DNA of 64,000 nucleotides from Gulbenkiania mobilis (GTDB lineage: Bacteria > Pseudomonadota > Gammaproteobacteria > Burkholderiales > Chromobacteriaceae): assembly GCA_004346645.1 (NCBI GenBank), contig SMDA01000004.1, positions 248,001 through 312,000 on the forward strand, in the 5' to 3' direction. Of this stretch, positions 46,231 through 55,644 are shown piece by piece. The notes below the pieces were generated by a model. That model worked only from the letters and a program-made list of their open reading frames with translations, had not been told where the DNA came from and did not search any database. The stretch's first letter is position 1. Each line of letters begins with the position of its first letter. The position numbers and the translations under genes were made by a program.

Positions 46231-48894
46231 TTACACTTTCCAGCTGGGCAGCTTGTCCGCGCTGATGCCGTAGCGGGCGATGGCCTCGGCCACGCGCGCC
46301 GCATCGATACGGCCTTCACGTGCCAGGGCCGACAGTGCGGCCACGGCCACGTGGTAGCGGTCCACCTCGAAGAACCCACGCAGCTTGGCACGGCTGTCCG
46401 AACGGCCGAAGCCGTCGGTACCCAGCACCACATAGCGGCCCGGCACCCATTCGCGGATCTGGTCTGCATAGCCACGCACATAGTCGGTGGCGGCCACGAA
46501 CGGCCCGGTGCGGCCGGCCAGTGCGGCCTCCACATAGGCCTGGCGCGGTGCCTCGGTGGGGTGCAGCAGGTTCCAGCGCGCGGTTTCCATGCCTTCGCGC
46601 TTGAGCTGGTTGAACGAGGGCACGCTCCAGATGTCGGCGGCGATGCCGAAGTCGTTGCGCAGCAGGTCCGCCGCGGCAATCACCTCTCGCAGGATGGTGC
46701 CCGAGCCCATCAGTTGCACCTTCACCTCAGCCTCGCCCCCATCCTTGAGCAGGTACAGGCCCTTGAGGATGCCTTCCTCGGCCCCCTGCGGCATCGCCGG
46801 GTGGGTGTAGTTCTCGTTCATCAGGGTGATGTAGTAGAAGACATCCTCCTGCTCCACGTACATGCGGCGCAAACCGTCCTGCAGGATCACCGCCAGCTCG
46901 TAGGCAAAGGTTGGGTCGTAGCTGATGCAGTTGGGGATCAGGCCCGCCTGGATGTGGCTGTGCCCGTCCTCATGCTGCAAACCCTCGCCGTTGAGCGTGG
47001 TGCGCCCGGCGGTGCCACCGAGAAGGAAGCCGCGCGCGCGCATGTCGCCCGCCGCCCACGCCAGGTCGCCCACCCGCTGAAAGCCGAACATCGAGTAGTA
47101 GATGTAGAACGGAATCATCGGGATGCCGCTGTTGGCATAGCTGGTGGCCGCGGCAATCCAGCTGGACATCGCCCCCGGCTCGTTGATGCCTTCCTGCAGC
47201 ATCTGGCCGTCCTTCGACTCCTTGTAAAACATCAGCTGGTCGGCGTCCTGCGGCACGTAGTTCTGACCTTGGGTGGACCAGATGCCGTACTGGCGGAACA
47301 TGCCTTCCATGCCGAAGGTACGCGATTCGTCCGGCACGATCGGCACGATCTGCTTGCCGATGTTCTTGTCCTTGAGCAGCGTGCCCAGCATGCGTACGAA
47401 GGCCATGGTGGTGGAGAACTCGCGCTCGCCCGAATCCTTGAGCAGGCTGTCAAACACATGCAGCCCCGGCACCTGCATCGGGGCCTTCACCGGCCGGCGC
47501 GCCGGCAGATAGCCACCCAGCGCGGTGCGGCGCTGACGCATGTACTGCATCTCCGGGCTGTCTTCGGCCGGCTTGTAGTACGGTACGTTCGGCAGTTCCT
47601 CGTCAGAGATGGGGATGCCGAAGCGGTCGCGGAATTTCTTCAGGCTCTCCAGATCCATTTTCTTGGCCTGGTGGGCGATGTTCTGCGCCTCGCCGGAGGC
47701 GCCCATGCCATAACCCTTGATGGTCTTGGCCAGGATGACGGTCGGACGGCCGCGGGCATTGTTCACTGCTTCGTGGTAGGCCGCGTACACCTTGTGCGGA
47801 TCATGGCCCCCGCGGTTGAGGTTCCAGATCTCCGCATCGGACATGTTGGCCACCATCTCGCGCAGCTCCGGATACTTGCCGAAGAAGTGCTCGCGTACGT
47901 AGGCGCCGTCCTTGGACTTGAAGGTCTGGTAGTCGCCGTCGACGCACTCGTCCATGCGCTTTCGCAGCAGGCCCTTGTTGTCCATCGCCAGAAGCGGATC
48001 CCAGCGGCTGCCCCAGATCACTTTCAGTACGTTCCAGCCGGAACCGCGGAAGTCGCCTTCCAGCTCCTGGATGATCTTGCCGTTGCCGCGCACCGGGCCG
48101 TCCAGGCGCTGCAGGTTGCAGTTGATGACGAAGATCAGGTTGTCCAGGCCCTCGCGCGCGGCCATGGAAATGGCCCCCAGCGACTCCGGTTCGTCCATCT
48201 CGCCGTCGCCGCAGAAGCACCACACCTTGCGCCCCGGCGTGCGGGCCAGGCCGCGGCTTTCCAGATACTTGAGGAAGCGGGCCTGATAAATGGCCATCAG
48301 GGGGCCAAGGCCCATGGAAACAGTGGGGAACTGCCAGAAGTCATCCATCAGCCACGGGTGCGGATAGGACGAGAGGCCGTTGCCGTCCACCTCCTGCCGG
48401 AAGCTGTCCAGTTGCTCCTCAGACAGGCGGCCTTCTAGGAAGGCGCGGGCGTAGATGCCCGGGGCGATGTGCCCCTGGAAGTAAACGAGGTCGCCGTCCT
48501 GCTCGTCGTTGGGCGCACGCCAGAAGTGGTTGAAGCCCACGTCGTAGAGCGTGGCGGAAGACTGGAAGGAGGCGATGTGCCCGCCGAGCTCCAGTTCCTT
48601 CTTGCCGGCGCGCAGCACCATGGCGATGGCGTTCCAACGGTTGATCGAGCGGATGCGGTGCTCCATCTCGTGGTCGCCCGGTGATTTCTTCTCGCGGCCG
48701 ACGGGAATGGTGTTCTGGTAGGCAGTGGTGGCATCAAACGGCAGGTGGGCGCCGCGGCGGCGCGTCTGCTCGACCAGCTTTTCCAGAAGGTAATGCGCGC
48801 GCTCCGGGCCTTCGGCCTCCAGTACCGATTCGAGCGCTTCCGTCCATTCCTTCGTTTCCAAGGGGTCGATGTCGTCGGGGAAGGTTGCAGCCAT
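46231..48894 (-). CDS. aceE: Pyruvate dehydrogenase E1 component (homodimeric)
   Basis: 887 residues, the normal AceE length. ThDP motif in GDGEMDEPESLGAISMAAREG with NLIFVINCNLQRLDGPVRGN; later GQNYVPQDADQLMFYKES, HEDGHSHIQA-type active-site histidine region and VTTIDGFGRS-like ending GTDGFGRSDSRAKLRGFFEVD. Decarboxylates pyruvate and acetylates the E2 lipoyl group. First gene of aceE-aceF-GNAT-lpdA. Confidence 0.98.
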   Translation of the reverse strand: MAATFPDDIDPLETKEWTEALESVLEAEGPERAHYLLEKLVEQTRRRGAHLPFDATTAYQNTIPVGREKKSPGDHEMEHRIRSINRWNAIAMVLRAGKKELELGGHIASFQSSATLYDVGFNHFWRAPNDEQDGDLVYFQGHIAPGIYARAFLEGRLSEEQLDSFRQEVDGNGLSSYPHPWLMDDFWQFPTVSMGLGPLMAIYQARFLKYLESRGLARTPGRKVWCFCGDGEMDEPESLGAISMAAREGLDNLIFVINCNLQRLDGPVRGNGKIIQELEGDFRGSGWNVLKVIWGSRWDPLLAMDNKGLLRKRMDECVDGDYQTFKSKDGAYVREHFFGKYPELREMVANMSDAEIWNLNRGGHDPHKVYAAYHEAVNNARGRPTVILAKTIKGYGMGASGEAQNIAHQAKKMDLESLKKFRDRFGIPISDEELPNVPYYKPAEDSPEMQYMRQRRTALGGYLPARRPVKAPMQVPGLHVFDSLLKDSGEREFSTTMAFVRMLGTLLKDKNIGKQIVPIVPDESRTFGMEGMFRQYGIWSTQGQNYVPQDADQLMFYKESKDGQMLQEGINEPGAMSSWIAAATSYANSGIPMIPFYIYYSMFGFQRVGDLAWAAGDMRARGFLLGGTAGRTTLNGEGLQHEDGHSHIQAGLIPNCISYDPTFAYELAVILQDGLRRMYVEQEDVFYYITLMNENYTHPAMPQGAEEGILKGLYLLKDGGEAEVKVQLMGSGTILREVIAAADLLRNDFGIAADIWSVPSFNQLKREGMETARWNLLHPTEAPRQAYVEAALAGRTGPFVAATDYVRGYADQIREWVPGRYVVLGTDGFGRSDSRAKLRGFFEVDRYHVAVAALSALAREGRIDAARVAEAIARYGISADKLPSWKV

Positions 48895-48913
48895 CTCACA
48901 TCCTCACAATCAG

Positions 48914-48924
48914 GTTGGCCGAAG
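48914..48924 (-). repeat. Intergenic copy of the CTTCGGCCAACC repeat
   Basis: GGTTGGCCGAAGC on the plus strand, just upstream of aceE (core 48914-48923). It would lie in the 5' leader of the aceE mRNA. Confidence 0.9.
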
Positions 48925-48984
48925 CGGGGTTGCCCTCCGGCATGTTCAGCGCCGGCTCGCTTTTGAAGCCGGGTATCGAACACG

Positions 48985-49012
48985 ATTATAAATGAACCTT
49001 TTTAGTCCGAAT
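48985..49012 (-). promoter_or_regulatory. Likely aceE promoter
   Basis: Minus-strand TATAAT at 48985-48990, a perfect -10. An AT-rich tract and a short palindrome CGAATATTTTCG lie upstream (about 49008-49019). A TTCGGA -35 at 15 bp is weak, which suggests activator control. Confidence 0.55.
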
Positions 49013-49178
49013 ATTTTCGTTTGCGAACGGGTTCGAAGCCAAAGTGCAGTGTAAAGCTTGCAGAAAACGAAAAGGAATAGGCAATTAGGGTTATCACTCG
49101 AAATTGTCGGGACCGGTGCCGTTGGTGCGTTGCATCATGTTGTTTTTTGGCACCAGACGGCCTCCGCCGCGCTCCGCC

Positions 49179-50630
49179 TCAACTGCGGCCCTTCTTCGGC
49201 CGAGGCGTTTCCCGGATACGCCGCTCCAGTTCGCGCATGCGCGCCTCGTTGGAGGAACGCAGATAAAAGTCGTCGCCCGGTGCCTCCCCTGCCAGGCGGT
49301 ACTGTTCCAAGGCAGCCTCGGCATTGCCCTCGAAATACAGCGCATTGGCCAGCGCCGAGTGATAGCGCAGCCGGTCCCGGTCGGCATACAGCCGTGCCTG
49401 CAGCCGGTAGAGGGCGCTGTCCGACGGGGTACGCCCCAGCTGCAACCGCAGCCGCTTCTCGGCCTCGCCGGTCTGGCCGCGCTCGATCAGCCAGCCGATC
49501 TCCCCCAGATACAGGCTGCGGTTGGAGGGGTAGCGGGCCAGTCCGTTGCGGTAAGCGGCGCGCGCCGCAGTCTCGTCGCCCGCATTGCGGGCGATGTCTG
49601 CCTCCAGCGACCAGAGCATCGGATGGTCCGGTAGACGATTGCGGGCCTCGTCCAGCGCTCGGCGGGCGGCTTCCAGATCCTTCTGCGCCAGCAAGGCACG
49701 GGCCAGCCCATACCACTGGGCCCCCTCGCTGAGGAACTGGCGGTTGGCCAGTGCCTGGCGGTAGTAGCGTACCGCCTCGTCCGGCCCCAACGCGGCCAGG
49801 CGCAGCTTCTCCCGTACCAAGAGATAGTCGGGGCTGTCCGCGCGCATCTTCAGCCCAAAGGCCGACAGGCGGTTCTGGGCTTCGCTGATGCGCTCCACCG
49901 TCACCGGGTGGGTGCGCAGGAAGGCCAACGCATTGTTGTTGTCGTTGAGGCGGTTGGCGTTCTGCAACCGCTCCATGAAAAGCGGCATGGCCCGCACGTC
50001 GAACCCGGCGTTGGCGAGATACTGCATGCCCACCCGATCGGCCTCACGTTCGAAGTCGCGCGAATAGGCCAGCTGGCTTGCCACCGTTAGCCCCAGACCG
50101 GCATTGAGGGCGCCGAAGGCGGCATCGCTTCCCCCTCCGGCCTTGGCAGCGAGAGCCCCCGCCAAGATCGCGGCTAGCAGCACCAACTGGTTAGGGGCCG
50201 CGCTTGCCTGCATCCGCGCCAAGTGATGCTGGGTGACGTGGGCGATCTCGTGCGCCATCACCGACGCAAGCTCGCTTTCGCTCTGGGTTGTGAGCACCAG
50301 ACCACTGTGCACGCCGATATAGCCGCCCGGCATGGCAAAGGCGTTGATGCTGCGGTCGTTAAGGCTGAAGAAGGTGAAGCGCCCCCCCGGCATCTGGGCG
50401 CTCTGTGCCAACCGCCCGCCCAGATCGTTGAGGTAGGCGTTGATGTCGGGGTCGTCCGTCGCCTCGCCCGAATCGCGCATTGCGCGCATCAGCTCGGCGC
50501 CAATGCGCGCCTCTTCGGCAGCAGACAGGGTGGCTTCGGACACATCGCCCAGATCGGGCAGGTCCGCTTGAGCGGGCGGCGGAATGAGCAGGGCCAGCGC
50601 AACGAGCAGGCTCGGAAGGGAGGGTTTCAT
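49179..50630 (-). CDS. M48 family metalloprotease with TPR repeats, BepA-like
   Basis: 483 residues. Signal peptide (MKPSLPSLLVAL to about residue 21). The peptidase domain has VMAHEIAHVTQHH with the zinc histidines and glutamate, and FEREADRVGMQYL with the third ligand. The C-terminal third is TPR-like, with repeated A-x-x-x-Y helices. BepA proteases guard outer-membrane assembly, degrading stalled LptD and BamA. The start at 50630 gives a proper signal peptide; 50639 (MRSMKP) is possible. Confidence 0.93.
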   Translation of the reverse strand: MKPSLPSLLVALALLIPPPAQADLPDLGDVSEATLSAAEEARIGAELMRAMRDSGEATDDPDINAYLNDLGGRLAQSAQMPGGRFTFFSLNDRSINAFAMPGGYIGVHSGLVLTTQSESELASVMAHEIAHVTQHHLARMQASAAPNQLVLLAAILAGALAAKAGGGSDAAFGALNAGLGLTVASQLAYSRDFEREADRVGMQYLANAGFDVRAMPLFMERLQNANRLNDNNNALAFLRTHPVTVERISEAQNRLSAFGLKMRADSPDYLLVREKLRLAALGPDEAVRYYRQALANRQFLSEGAQWYGLARALLAQKDLEAARRALDEARNRLPDHPMLWSLEADIARNAGDETAARAAYRNGLARYPSNRSLYLGEIGWLIERGQTGEAEKRLRLQLGRTPSDSALYRLQARLYADRDRLRYHSALANALYFEGNAEAALEQYRLAGEAPGDDFYLRSSNEARMRELERRIRETPRPKKGRS

Positions 50631-50731
50631 ACTGCGCATGATAAAAGGGATGCGGCCGCCTGTGACACGGCCAACGGTCACGAACACCGCTGTTGGTGTC
50701 TGGACTGCCCCCGACGGTTCCCGGGCCGGAT

Positions 50732-52441
50732 TCAGATGTGGAAGTCCGGCGCAGGCGCCAGGGCATCCCAAGCAGCACCGGCAGACAGCCAGACCCGGCC
50801 ACCGAAGCGGGCCGGAAAGCCCGCTCGCTCCAGCACAGCCGCCACGGGTCCCTTCACTTCCGCCAGGTGCAGCGCAACGCCGCAGCAGGCCAGCTGGTCG
50901 TCCAGTGCCTGCAACATCGACACGGCAGTCATGTCCACACGGTTGACCGCGCTCATCACCAGCACCAGCCGGCTAACCGGGTGGGCATCTAGGCGCTGCA
51001 GGATAGCCTCGCGCACATGGCGGGCGTTGCCGAAATACAGGCTTTCGTCCACCCGCAGGAACAGCACGCCGGGCAAGGTGGCGGCGGCATCGAAGCGCTC
51101 GACGTTACGAAAGTGTTCGCTGCCGGGCAGACGGCCCAACTCGGCGATGTGCGGCCGGCCAGTGCGCGCCAGCCATACAGCCAGTGACACCACGATGCCG
51201 GCAACGATGCCGGTGTCCACCCCCAGCAGCAACACCGCCAGGAAGGTCACGGCAAAGCCGGCCGCATCGGCCCGGTCAGTGCCCCACGCCACCCTCAGCG
51301 GAGTCAGGCTGGTCATGCTCCCCACGGCGGCCACGATGGTGGCTGCTAGCACCGCCAGCGGCAGGTGCGTCAACAGGCCGGTGGCGGTGCTCATCACCAG
51401 CGCCAGCCCCGCCGCGGTGACCAGCGAGGCCAGCTGACTCTGGGCCCCGGCCTCGGCGTTGACGAGGCTGCGCGACAGCCCACCGGTCACCGGAAAGCCC
51501 CCGAAGAAGCCGGCACCCAGGTTGGCCAGACCCAGCGCACGCAGTTCGGCCTCCGGATCCACCGTTTCCCGCCGTGGCGCAGCGAGGAGCTGTGCCACCG
51601 ACAGACTTTGCACGTAATTGACAAGGGCGATGAAGAAGGCCGGCAGGGCGAGATCGGTGAGGCGCACCGCTGGCAGCGCAGGCAAGTCCGGCAGCGGCAG
51701 GCCGCGCGGCACCGGCCCGACCTGGGGGAGCCCCGTCGCCCAAGGCTGGGTGGTGACCATGGCAATACCGGCGGCGACCGCAACGATCGGCGCAGTACGC
51801 GACAGAAGCAGGGCCACAGCGGGACGCAGGCCCAGCCCTTGCAGCAAGGGCCGCAGCCGGTTTCGGGCCCATACCAGCCACAGCAGCGCGGCGCCGCCTA
51901 GAAGCACACCCGGCCAGGCCAGCGACTCACGTTGGCCGAAGAGCCCGGCCAGCTGCGCCGGCAGTGTGGCCCCACCCCCTTTCAGGCCCACCAGCGGCCC
52001 CAGCTGTGAGACGACAATCAACACGGCAGAGGCCGCGGTGAAGCCCTCAAGCACCGGACGCGACAGCGCGTCGGCAATGAAGCCCATGCGGATACGCCCC
52101 ATCAGGTACAGCAGCCCGCCCGACAGCAGCGCCAGCCAGGCGGCCAGCGCAAGGTAATCGGCACTGCCCGGCTCGGCCAGTCGTGACAGGGTGGCCGCCG
52201 TGAGCAGTGACGTAACCGCCATCGGCCCCACCGACTGCGCATGGCTGCGGCCGGCCAGCGCATACAACACCAGCGGCACTACACTCGCATACAGCCCTGC
52301 CTGCGCAGGCAAGCCCGCTACCAGCGCATAGGCCAGGCTCTGCGGCACCAGAAGCAGCGTGACCACCACCCCGGCCGTCAGATCCGCCGGCAGCCATGCA
52401 CGACGGTACTGCCGCAGCCAGCCGGGCAGCACGCCAGTCAT
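50732..52441 (-). CDS. SulP family anion transporter with STAS domain
   Basis: 569 residues. About twelve membrane helices with the SulP signatures DLTAGVVVTLLLVPQSLAYAL, GLPAQAGLYASVVP and FFGGFPVTGGLSRSLVNAEAGA, and a cytoplasmic STAS domain from about residue 440 (VLFLRVDESLYFGNARHVREAI). The STAS centre is SAVNRVDMTAVSML. Probably exports or imports sulfite, sulfate or another anion. Its start overlaps the pmpB stop by 4 nt, making it the last gene of the sulfur-response operon. Confidence 0.93.
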   Translation of the reverse strand: MTGVLPGWLRQYRRAWLPADLTAGVVVTLLLVPQSLAYALVAGLPAQAGLYASVVPLVLYALAGRSHAQSVGPMAVTSLLTAATLSRLAEPGSADYLALAAWLALLSGGLLYLMGRIRMGFIADALSRPVLEGFTAASAVLIVVSQLGPLVGLKGGGATLPAQLAGLFGQRESLAWPGVLLGGAALLWLVWARNRLRPLLQGLGLRPAVALLLSRTAPIVAVAAGIAMVTTQPWATGLPQVGPVPRGLPLPDLPALPAVRLTDLALPAFFIALVNYVQSLSVAQLLAAPRRETVDPEAELRALGLANLGAGFFGGFPVTGGLSRSLVNAEAGAQSQLASLVTAAGLALVMSTATGLLTHLPLAVLAATIVAAVGSMTSLTPLRVAWGTDRADAAGFAVTFLAVLLLGVDTGIVAGIVVSLAVWLARTGRPHIAELGRLPGSEHFRNVERFDAAATLPGVLFLRVDESLYFGNARHVREAILQRLDAHPVSRLVLVMSAVNRVDMTAVSMLQALDDQLACCGVALHLAEVKGPVAAVLERAGFPARFGGRVWLSAGAAWDALAPAPDFHI

Positions 52442-52872
52442 TGAAAGAGCCTGTCCAGACGGGGATAGAGCAGCATGCCCACCACCATGGCGGCCACGAA
52501 CAACAGCGCCGGCGCCAAGCCGGCCCCGGCCAGCACCAGCGCCGGGCCCGGGCACAAGCCCGCCAGACCCCAGCCCACACCGAAGACCAGACTACCGAAC
52601 ACCAGCCGTGGCGTGACGTGCCGTGTACCCGGAAGGTGGATGGGATCCCCCAGAAGGGCCCGGTGACGCCCGCGCAGCGCGGTAAAGGCCGGCAAGGCCA
52701 CCGCGATCGCTCCCGCCATCACCAAGGCGAGGCTGGGGTCCCACGCGCCGGACAGGTCCAGGAAACCCAGCACCTTGGCCGGATCGGCCATGCCGGACAC
52801 GATCAGACCCAGTCCGAACAACAGTCCCACACCGAAGGCGGACAGCGCACGCATGATCTGGAGCCGTTTCAT
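52438..52872 (-). CDS. pmpB: YeeE/YedE family membrane protein (PmpB-like)
   Basis: 144 residues, four membrane helices. The family hallmark GWGLAGLCPGPALV holds the conserved cysteine. Such proteins work in pairs as half-channels for sulfur compounds such as thiosulfate or sulfide-derived species. Overlaps both neighbours by 4 nt. Confidence 0.88.
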   Translation of the reverse strand: MKRLQIMRALSAFGVGLLFGLGLIVSGMADPAKVLGFLDLSGAWDPSLALVMAGAIAVALPAFTALRGRHRALLGDPIHLPGTRHVTPRLVFGSLVFGVGWGLAGLCPGPALVLAGAGLAPALLFVAAMVVGMLLYPRLDRLFQ

Positions 52873-53309
52873 GGCATTGCCTGCAGCAGGTGGTTAAAGA
52901 GGTACACGGTGGCAAAGCCGGCCCCCATGAAGGCCAGCGTGGCCGCCAGCGAACGTGGCGAGCGACGCGCCAGACCGCACACCCCATGGCCACTGGTACA
53001 ACCCGAGGCAAAGCGTGTCCCCACGCCGACCAGCACTCCGGCGATCACCAGCCGCAGCATAGAGGCCCCGAAAGTGGGCGCAAGCGTACTGCCGGTCACC
53101 AGACCGTACACCCATGGCGCCGCCAGCAGCCCCGCGAGGAAGGCCAGGCGCAACCAGGCGTCGGGCTGGCGCTCCAGCAAGCCTCCCAGCATGCCACTGA
53201 TGCCAGCGATACGGCCGTTGACCCAGACGAACCAGGCCGCAGCCGCGCCGATCATCAGGCCACCGGCCAAGGCCGGTCCGGGAGAGAAAACTTGCCAGTC
53301 TATGCTCAT
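52869..53309 (-). CDS. pmpA: YeeE/YedE family membrane protein (PmpA-like)
   Basis: 146 residues, four membrane helices. The motif RFASGCTSGHGVCGLARRS carries the two cysteines expected of the larger-motif half of the pair. Start overlaps the bigR stop by 4 nt. Together with pmpB it should form one sulfur-compound transporter. Confidence 0.9.
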   Translation of the reverse strand: MSIDWQVFSPGPALAGGLMIGAAAAWFVWVNGRIAGISGMLGGLLERQPDAWLRLAFLAGLLAAPWVYGLVTGSTLAPTFGASMLRLVIAGVLVGVGTRFASGCTSGHGVCGLARRSPRSLAATLAFMGAGFATVYLFNHLLQAMP

Positions 53310-53638
53310 ACCACCGCTCCATCCTCAGCCGGGGCCGCTTCGGTCTCGGCGCAGAAGGCGCCATGCAGGGCCGACAGCATCAGCAACACTTCCCGACTGG
53401 CGATGCTGTAATGAATCCATTTGCCTTCACGACGGGTAGCCACCAACCCCTCATTGCGCAGCACGCCCAGCTGCTGCGACAGCGTCGGCTGACGGATACC
53501 GGTGAGCACCTCCAGTTCGGACACTGCCTTTTCGCCCTCCACCAGCTGGCACAGCAGCATCAGCCGGTCTTCGTTGGCCAGACTCTTGAGAAGGGCGGCA
53601 GCCCGGCTGGCATTGGAGCGCAAGACTTTCACGTCCAT
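53306..53638 (-). CDS. bigR: ArsR family repressor, BigR/SqrR-like persulfide sensor
   Basis: 110 residues, a winged helix of ArsR type (LLKSLANEDRLMLLCQL, then LEVLTGIRQPTLSQQLGVLRNEGL). Two cysteines, 30 and 96, occupy the positions that form a di- or tetrasulfide in BigR and SqrR, whereas the metal site of ArsR is absent. I prefer the ATG at 53638 because AAGGAA precedes it; one at 53653 would add five residues. Divergent from the hydrolase gene; it likely represses both directions until persulfides appear. Confidence 0.9.
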   Translation of the reverse strand: MDVKVLRSNASRAAALLKSLANEDRLMLLCQLVEGEKAVSELEVLTGIRQPTLSQQLGVLRNEGLVATRREGKWIHYSIASREVLLMLSALHGAFCAETEAAPAEDGAVV

Positions 53639-53664
53639 GGACGATTCCTTCATCTGCTTTGTGT

Positions 53665-53706
53665 CTTAAATTATATTGATGGATATTATATTTTTCAATA
53701 TATTGT
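53665..53706. promoter_or_regulatory. AT-rich divergent promoter/operator between bigR and the hydrolase
   Basis: In a high-GC genome this stretch is almost pure A/T. It includes the palindrome CAATATATTG (53696-53705) and TTATATTGAT/GGATATTATA runs. It is the natural site for BigR binding. BigR sites described elsewhere are AT-rich palindromes too. Confidence 0.5.
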
Positions 53707-53740
53707 TTACGCCGCATCCGGCTCACCCGAGGAAGCCCGC

Positions 53741-54601
53741 ATGAAACCGCTTGTCGCATCGTTCTTCGAACCGGTCACCATGACCTTCAGCCACATCGTT
53801 TATGACGCGCCCGGCGGCGAAGCCGCCATTGTAGACCCGGTGCTGGACTACGACCCTAGATCGGGACGGACTTGCACTCTTTCAGCGCAGAAACTGGTGG
53901 ATTTCATCCACGCTCAGCGGCTCTCGGTGACGTGGCTGCTGGAAACCCATGCCCATGCCGACCATCTCTCGGCCGCACCTTGGCTGCAGGCGACGGTGGG
54001 CGGGCGCATCGCCATCGGCGCGCACATCCGCGAGGTGCAGGCGGTCTTCGGGAGGCTCTTCAATCTGGGGGCGGACTTCGCCACGGACGGCCGCCCCTTC
54101 GACCAGCTGTTCAACGATGGTGACACCTTCCGCATCGGGGCGCTGGAGGCCGAGGTGCTGCACGTACCGGGGCACACGCCTGCGGACGTGGCCTATCGTG
54201 TGGGGGACGCGGTGTTCGTGGGTGACACGCTGTTCATGCCTGACGTGGGCAGCGCCCGCTGCGACTTCCCGGGGGGCGACGCCGCCACGCTCTACCGTTC
54301 GGCCCGCCGTCTGCTGGCACTGCCGGATGAGACCCGGCTGTTCATGTGCCACGACTATCCGCCTGCCGGACGGGGGCCCGTCTGCGAAACCACCGTAGGG
54401 GCCAGCCGTTCGGCCAACCTCCACCTGCGGGACGACATCGACGAGGCCCGCTTCGTGGCACTGCGGCACGCGCGCGACCGCACACTACCGCCTCCGGCAC
54501 TGATGCTGCCTTCGGTGCAGGTCAACATCCGCGCCGGCCATCTGCCGCCACCCGAGGACAACGGTCAGCGGTATTTAAAGATTCCTTTGAACCTGTTGTA
54601 G
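53741..54601 (+). CDS. blh: MBL-fold hydrolase, Blh/ETHE1-type persulfide dioxygenase
   Basis: 286 residues. Metallo-beta-lactamase fold with ETHAHADHLSAAPWLQ (His70, His72, Asp74, His75), VLHVPGHTPADVAY, VGDTLFMPDVGSARCDFPGG and LFMCHDYPP. The arrangement of one mononuclear iron site fits persulfide dioxygenases that oxidise glutathione persulfide to sulfite. No rhodanese domain is fused. A GAGGAA site precedes the ATG. Divergent from bigR-pmpA-pmpB-sulP; this is the conserved sulfide-detoxification locus. Confidence 0.92.
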   Translation: MKPLVASFFEPVTMTFSHIVYDAPGGEAAIVDPVLDYDPRSGRTCTLSAQKLVDFIHAQRLSVTWLLETHAHADHLSAAPWLQATVGGRIAIGAHIREVQAVFGRLFNLGADFATDGRPFDQLFNDGDTFRIGALEAEVLHVPGHTPADVAYRVGDAVFVGDTLFMPDVGSARCDFPGGDAATLYRSARRLLALPDETRLFMCHDYPPAGRGPVCETTVGASRSANLHLRDDIDEARFVALRHARDRTLPPPALMLPSVQVNIRAGHLPPPEDNGQRYLKIPLNLL

Positions 54602-54654
54602 ACTGAACCGGTGTTCAACAACGCGGGGCCCCGTTCAAGGCCCCTTCCGTCTGA

Positions 54655-55644
54655 ATGGAGTCTTCCTCTCTTCCCCCCGCGCCGGCCCGGCTGGTGCACG
54701 CGCGCGGGGTACCGGCCTTCGGCATGTACCAAGGCCGGATCGAAACGCTCTCGTGGCAGCGCCTGAAGGCGCCCACTGCCAAGAGGCTGACCCGCCGGCT
54801 GCACCACAAGCGCTGGCAGTATGCCGGCATCGCCCACACCCGTTTCTTCGTGGGACTGGCCATCGTGGATGCCGGCTGGACCAGCGCCGCCTTCGCCTAC
54901 CTGTTCGACCGCGATACCCGGCAGGTAGCGGCCTCGGCTTCGGCCAACGGTCTGCCCGGCACGGCGCGGCTGGAAAGCCGTCCCTTTGGCACTGCCCGCT
55001 TCCGCCACCGGCGCCTGACGCTGGACTGGGCCCGGGAAGGCGAGCGGCTGGTGCTGGCCGTGGATGCGCCCGGCTTGTGCCTGGCTGCGCACGTGCATCT
55101 GCCGGCTGACGCGCCGGTGATGGCAGCGATCGCCCCGGCCAACTGGCTGGCCCATTCCACCCACAAGACGGGTGCGCTCGAGATCAGCGGCTTTGTGGAC
55201 ACCGGCAGGGCCCGCTACTCGCTGGACGGCGCCCACGCCAGCCTGGACGCTTCCGACGGACTCCTGGCCCGAAATACCGCCTGGCAGTGGGCCAGTGCCC
55301 ACCGACCGGACATCGGCTTCAACCTGCAAGCGGGCTTCATGGGGGATGCGGAAAACGCGCTGTGGATCGACGGCGAACTCTTCCGCGCCGGTGCGGCCCA
55401 CTTCACCTTCGAGCAGACCGACCCGATGCGTCCGTGGACGATCCGTACCGATGATGGCTGCCTCGACCTCGTCTTCACTCCGGAGGGCATGCGCCGCGAA
55501 GACCGCAACTACTGGCTGGCCGCCAGCCGCTACGTGCAGCCGGTGGGCACCTTCAGCGGCACCGTGGTGCACCCGCTCACCGGTGCCCGCCGCTGGGTGG
55601 AGGGGCTGACGGGCGTGACGGAAGACCACGCTTCGCGCTGGTAA
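54655..55644 (+). CDS. DUF2804 family protein
   Basis: 329 residues, no signal peptide. Consistent with the DUF2804 beta-rich fold: RFFVGLAIVDAGWTSAAFAYLFD, FRHRRLTLDW, NWASAHRP-type segment (NTAWQWASAHRPDIGFNLQAG) and LDLVFTPEGMRREDRNYWLAAS. Family function is unknown; a lipid- or hydrophobic-ligand role has been suggested by similarity to carotenoid hydratase-like folds. Stands alone; start at the first ATG. Confidence 0.85.
   Translation: MESSSLPPAPARLVHARGVPAFGMYQGRIETLSWQRLKAPTAKRLTRRLHHKRWQYAGIAHTRFFVGLAIVDAGWTSAAFAYLFDRDTRQVAASASANGLPGTARLESRPFGTARFRHRRLTLDWAREGERLVLAVDAPGLCLAAHVHLPADAPVMAAIAPANWLAHSTHKTGALEISGFVDTGRARYSLDGAHASLDASDGLLARNTAWQWASAHRPDIGFNLQAGFMGDAENALWIDGELFRAGAAHFTFEQTDPMRPWTIRTDDGCLDLVFTPEGMRREDRNYWLAASRYVQPVGTFSGTVVHPLTGARRWVEGLTGVTEDHASRW

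Noticed and set aside
44611-48438. A 1275-codon open frame on the plus strand
   Set aside because: It runs antisense to aceF and aceE, which are certain. Long antisense frames are common at this GC content, and the translation has no recognisable domain.
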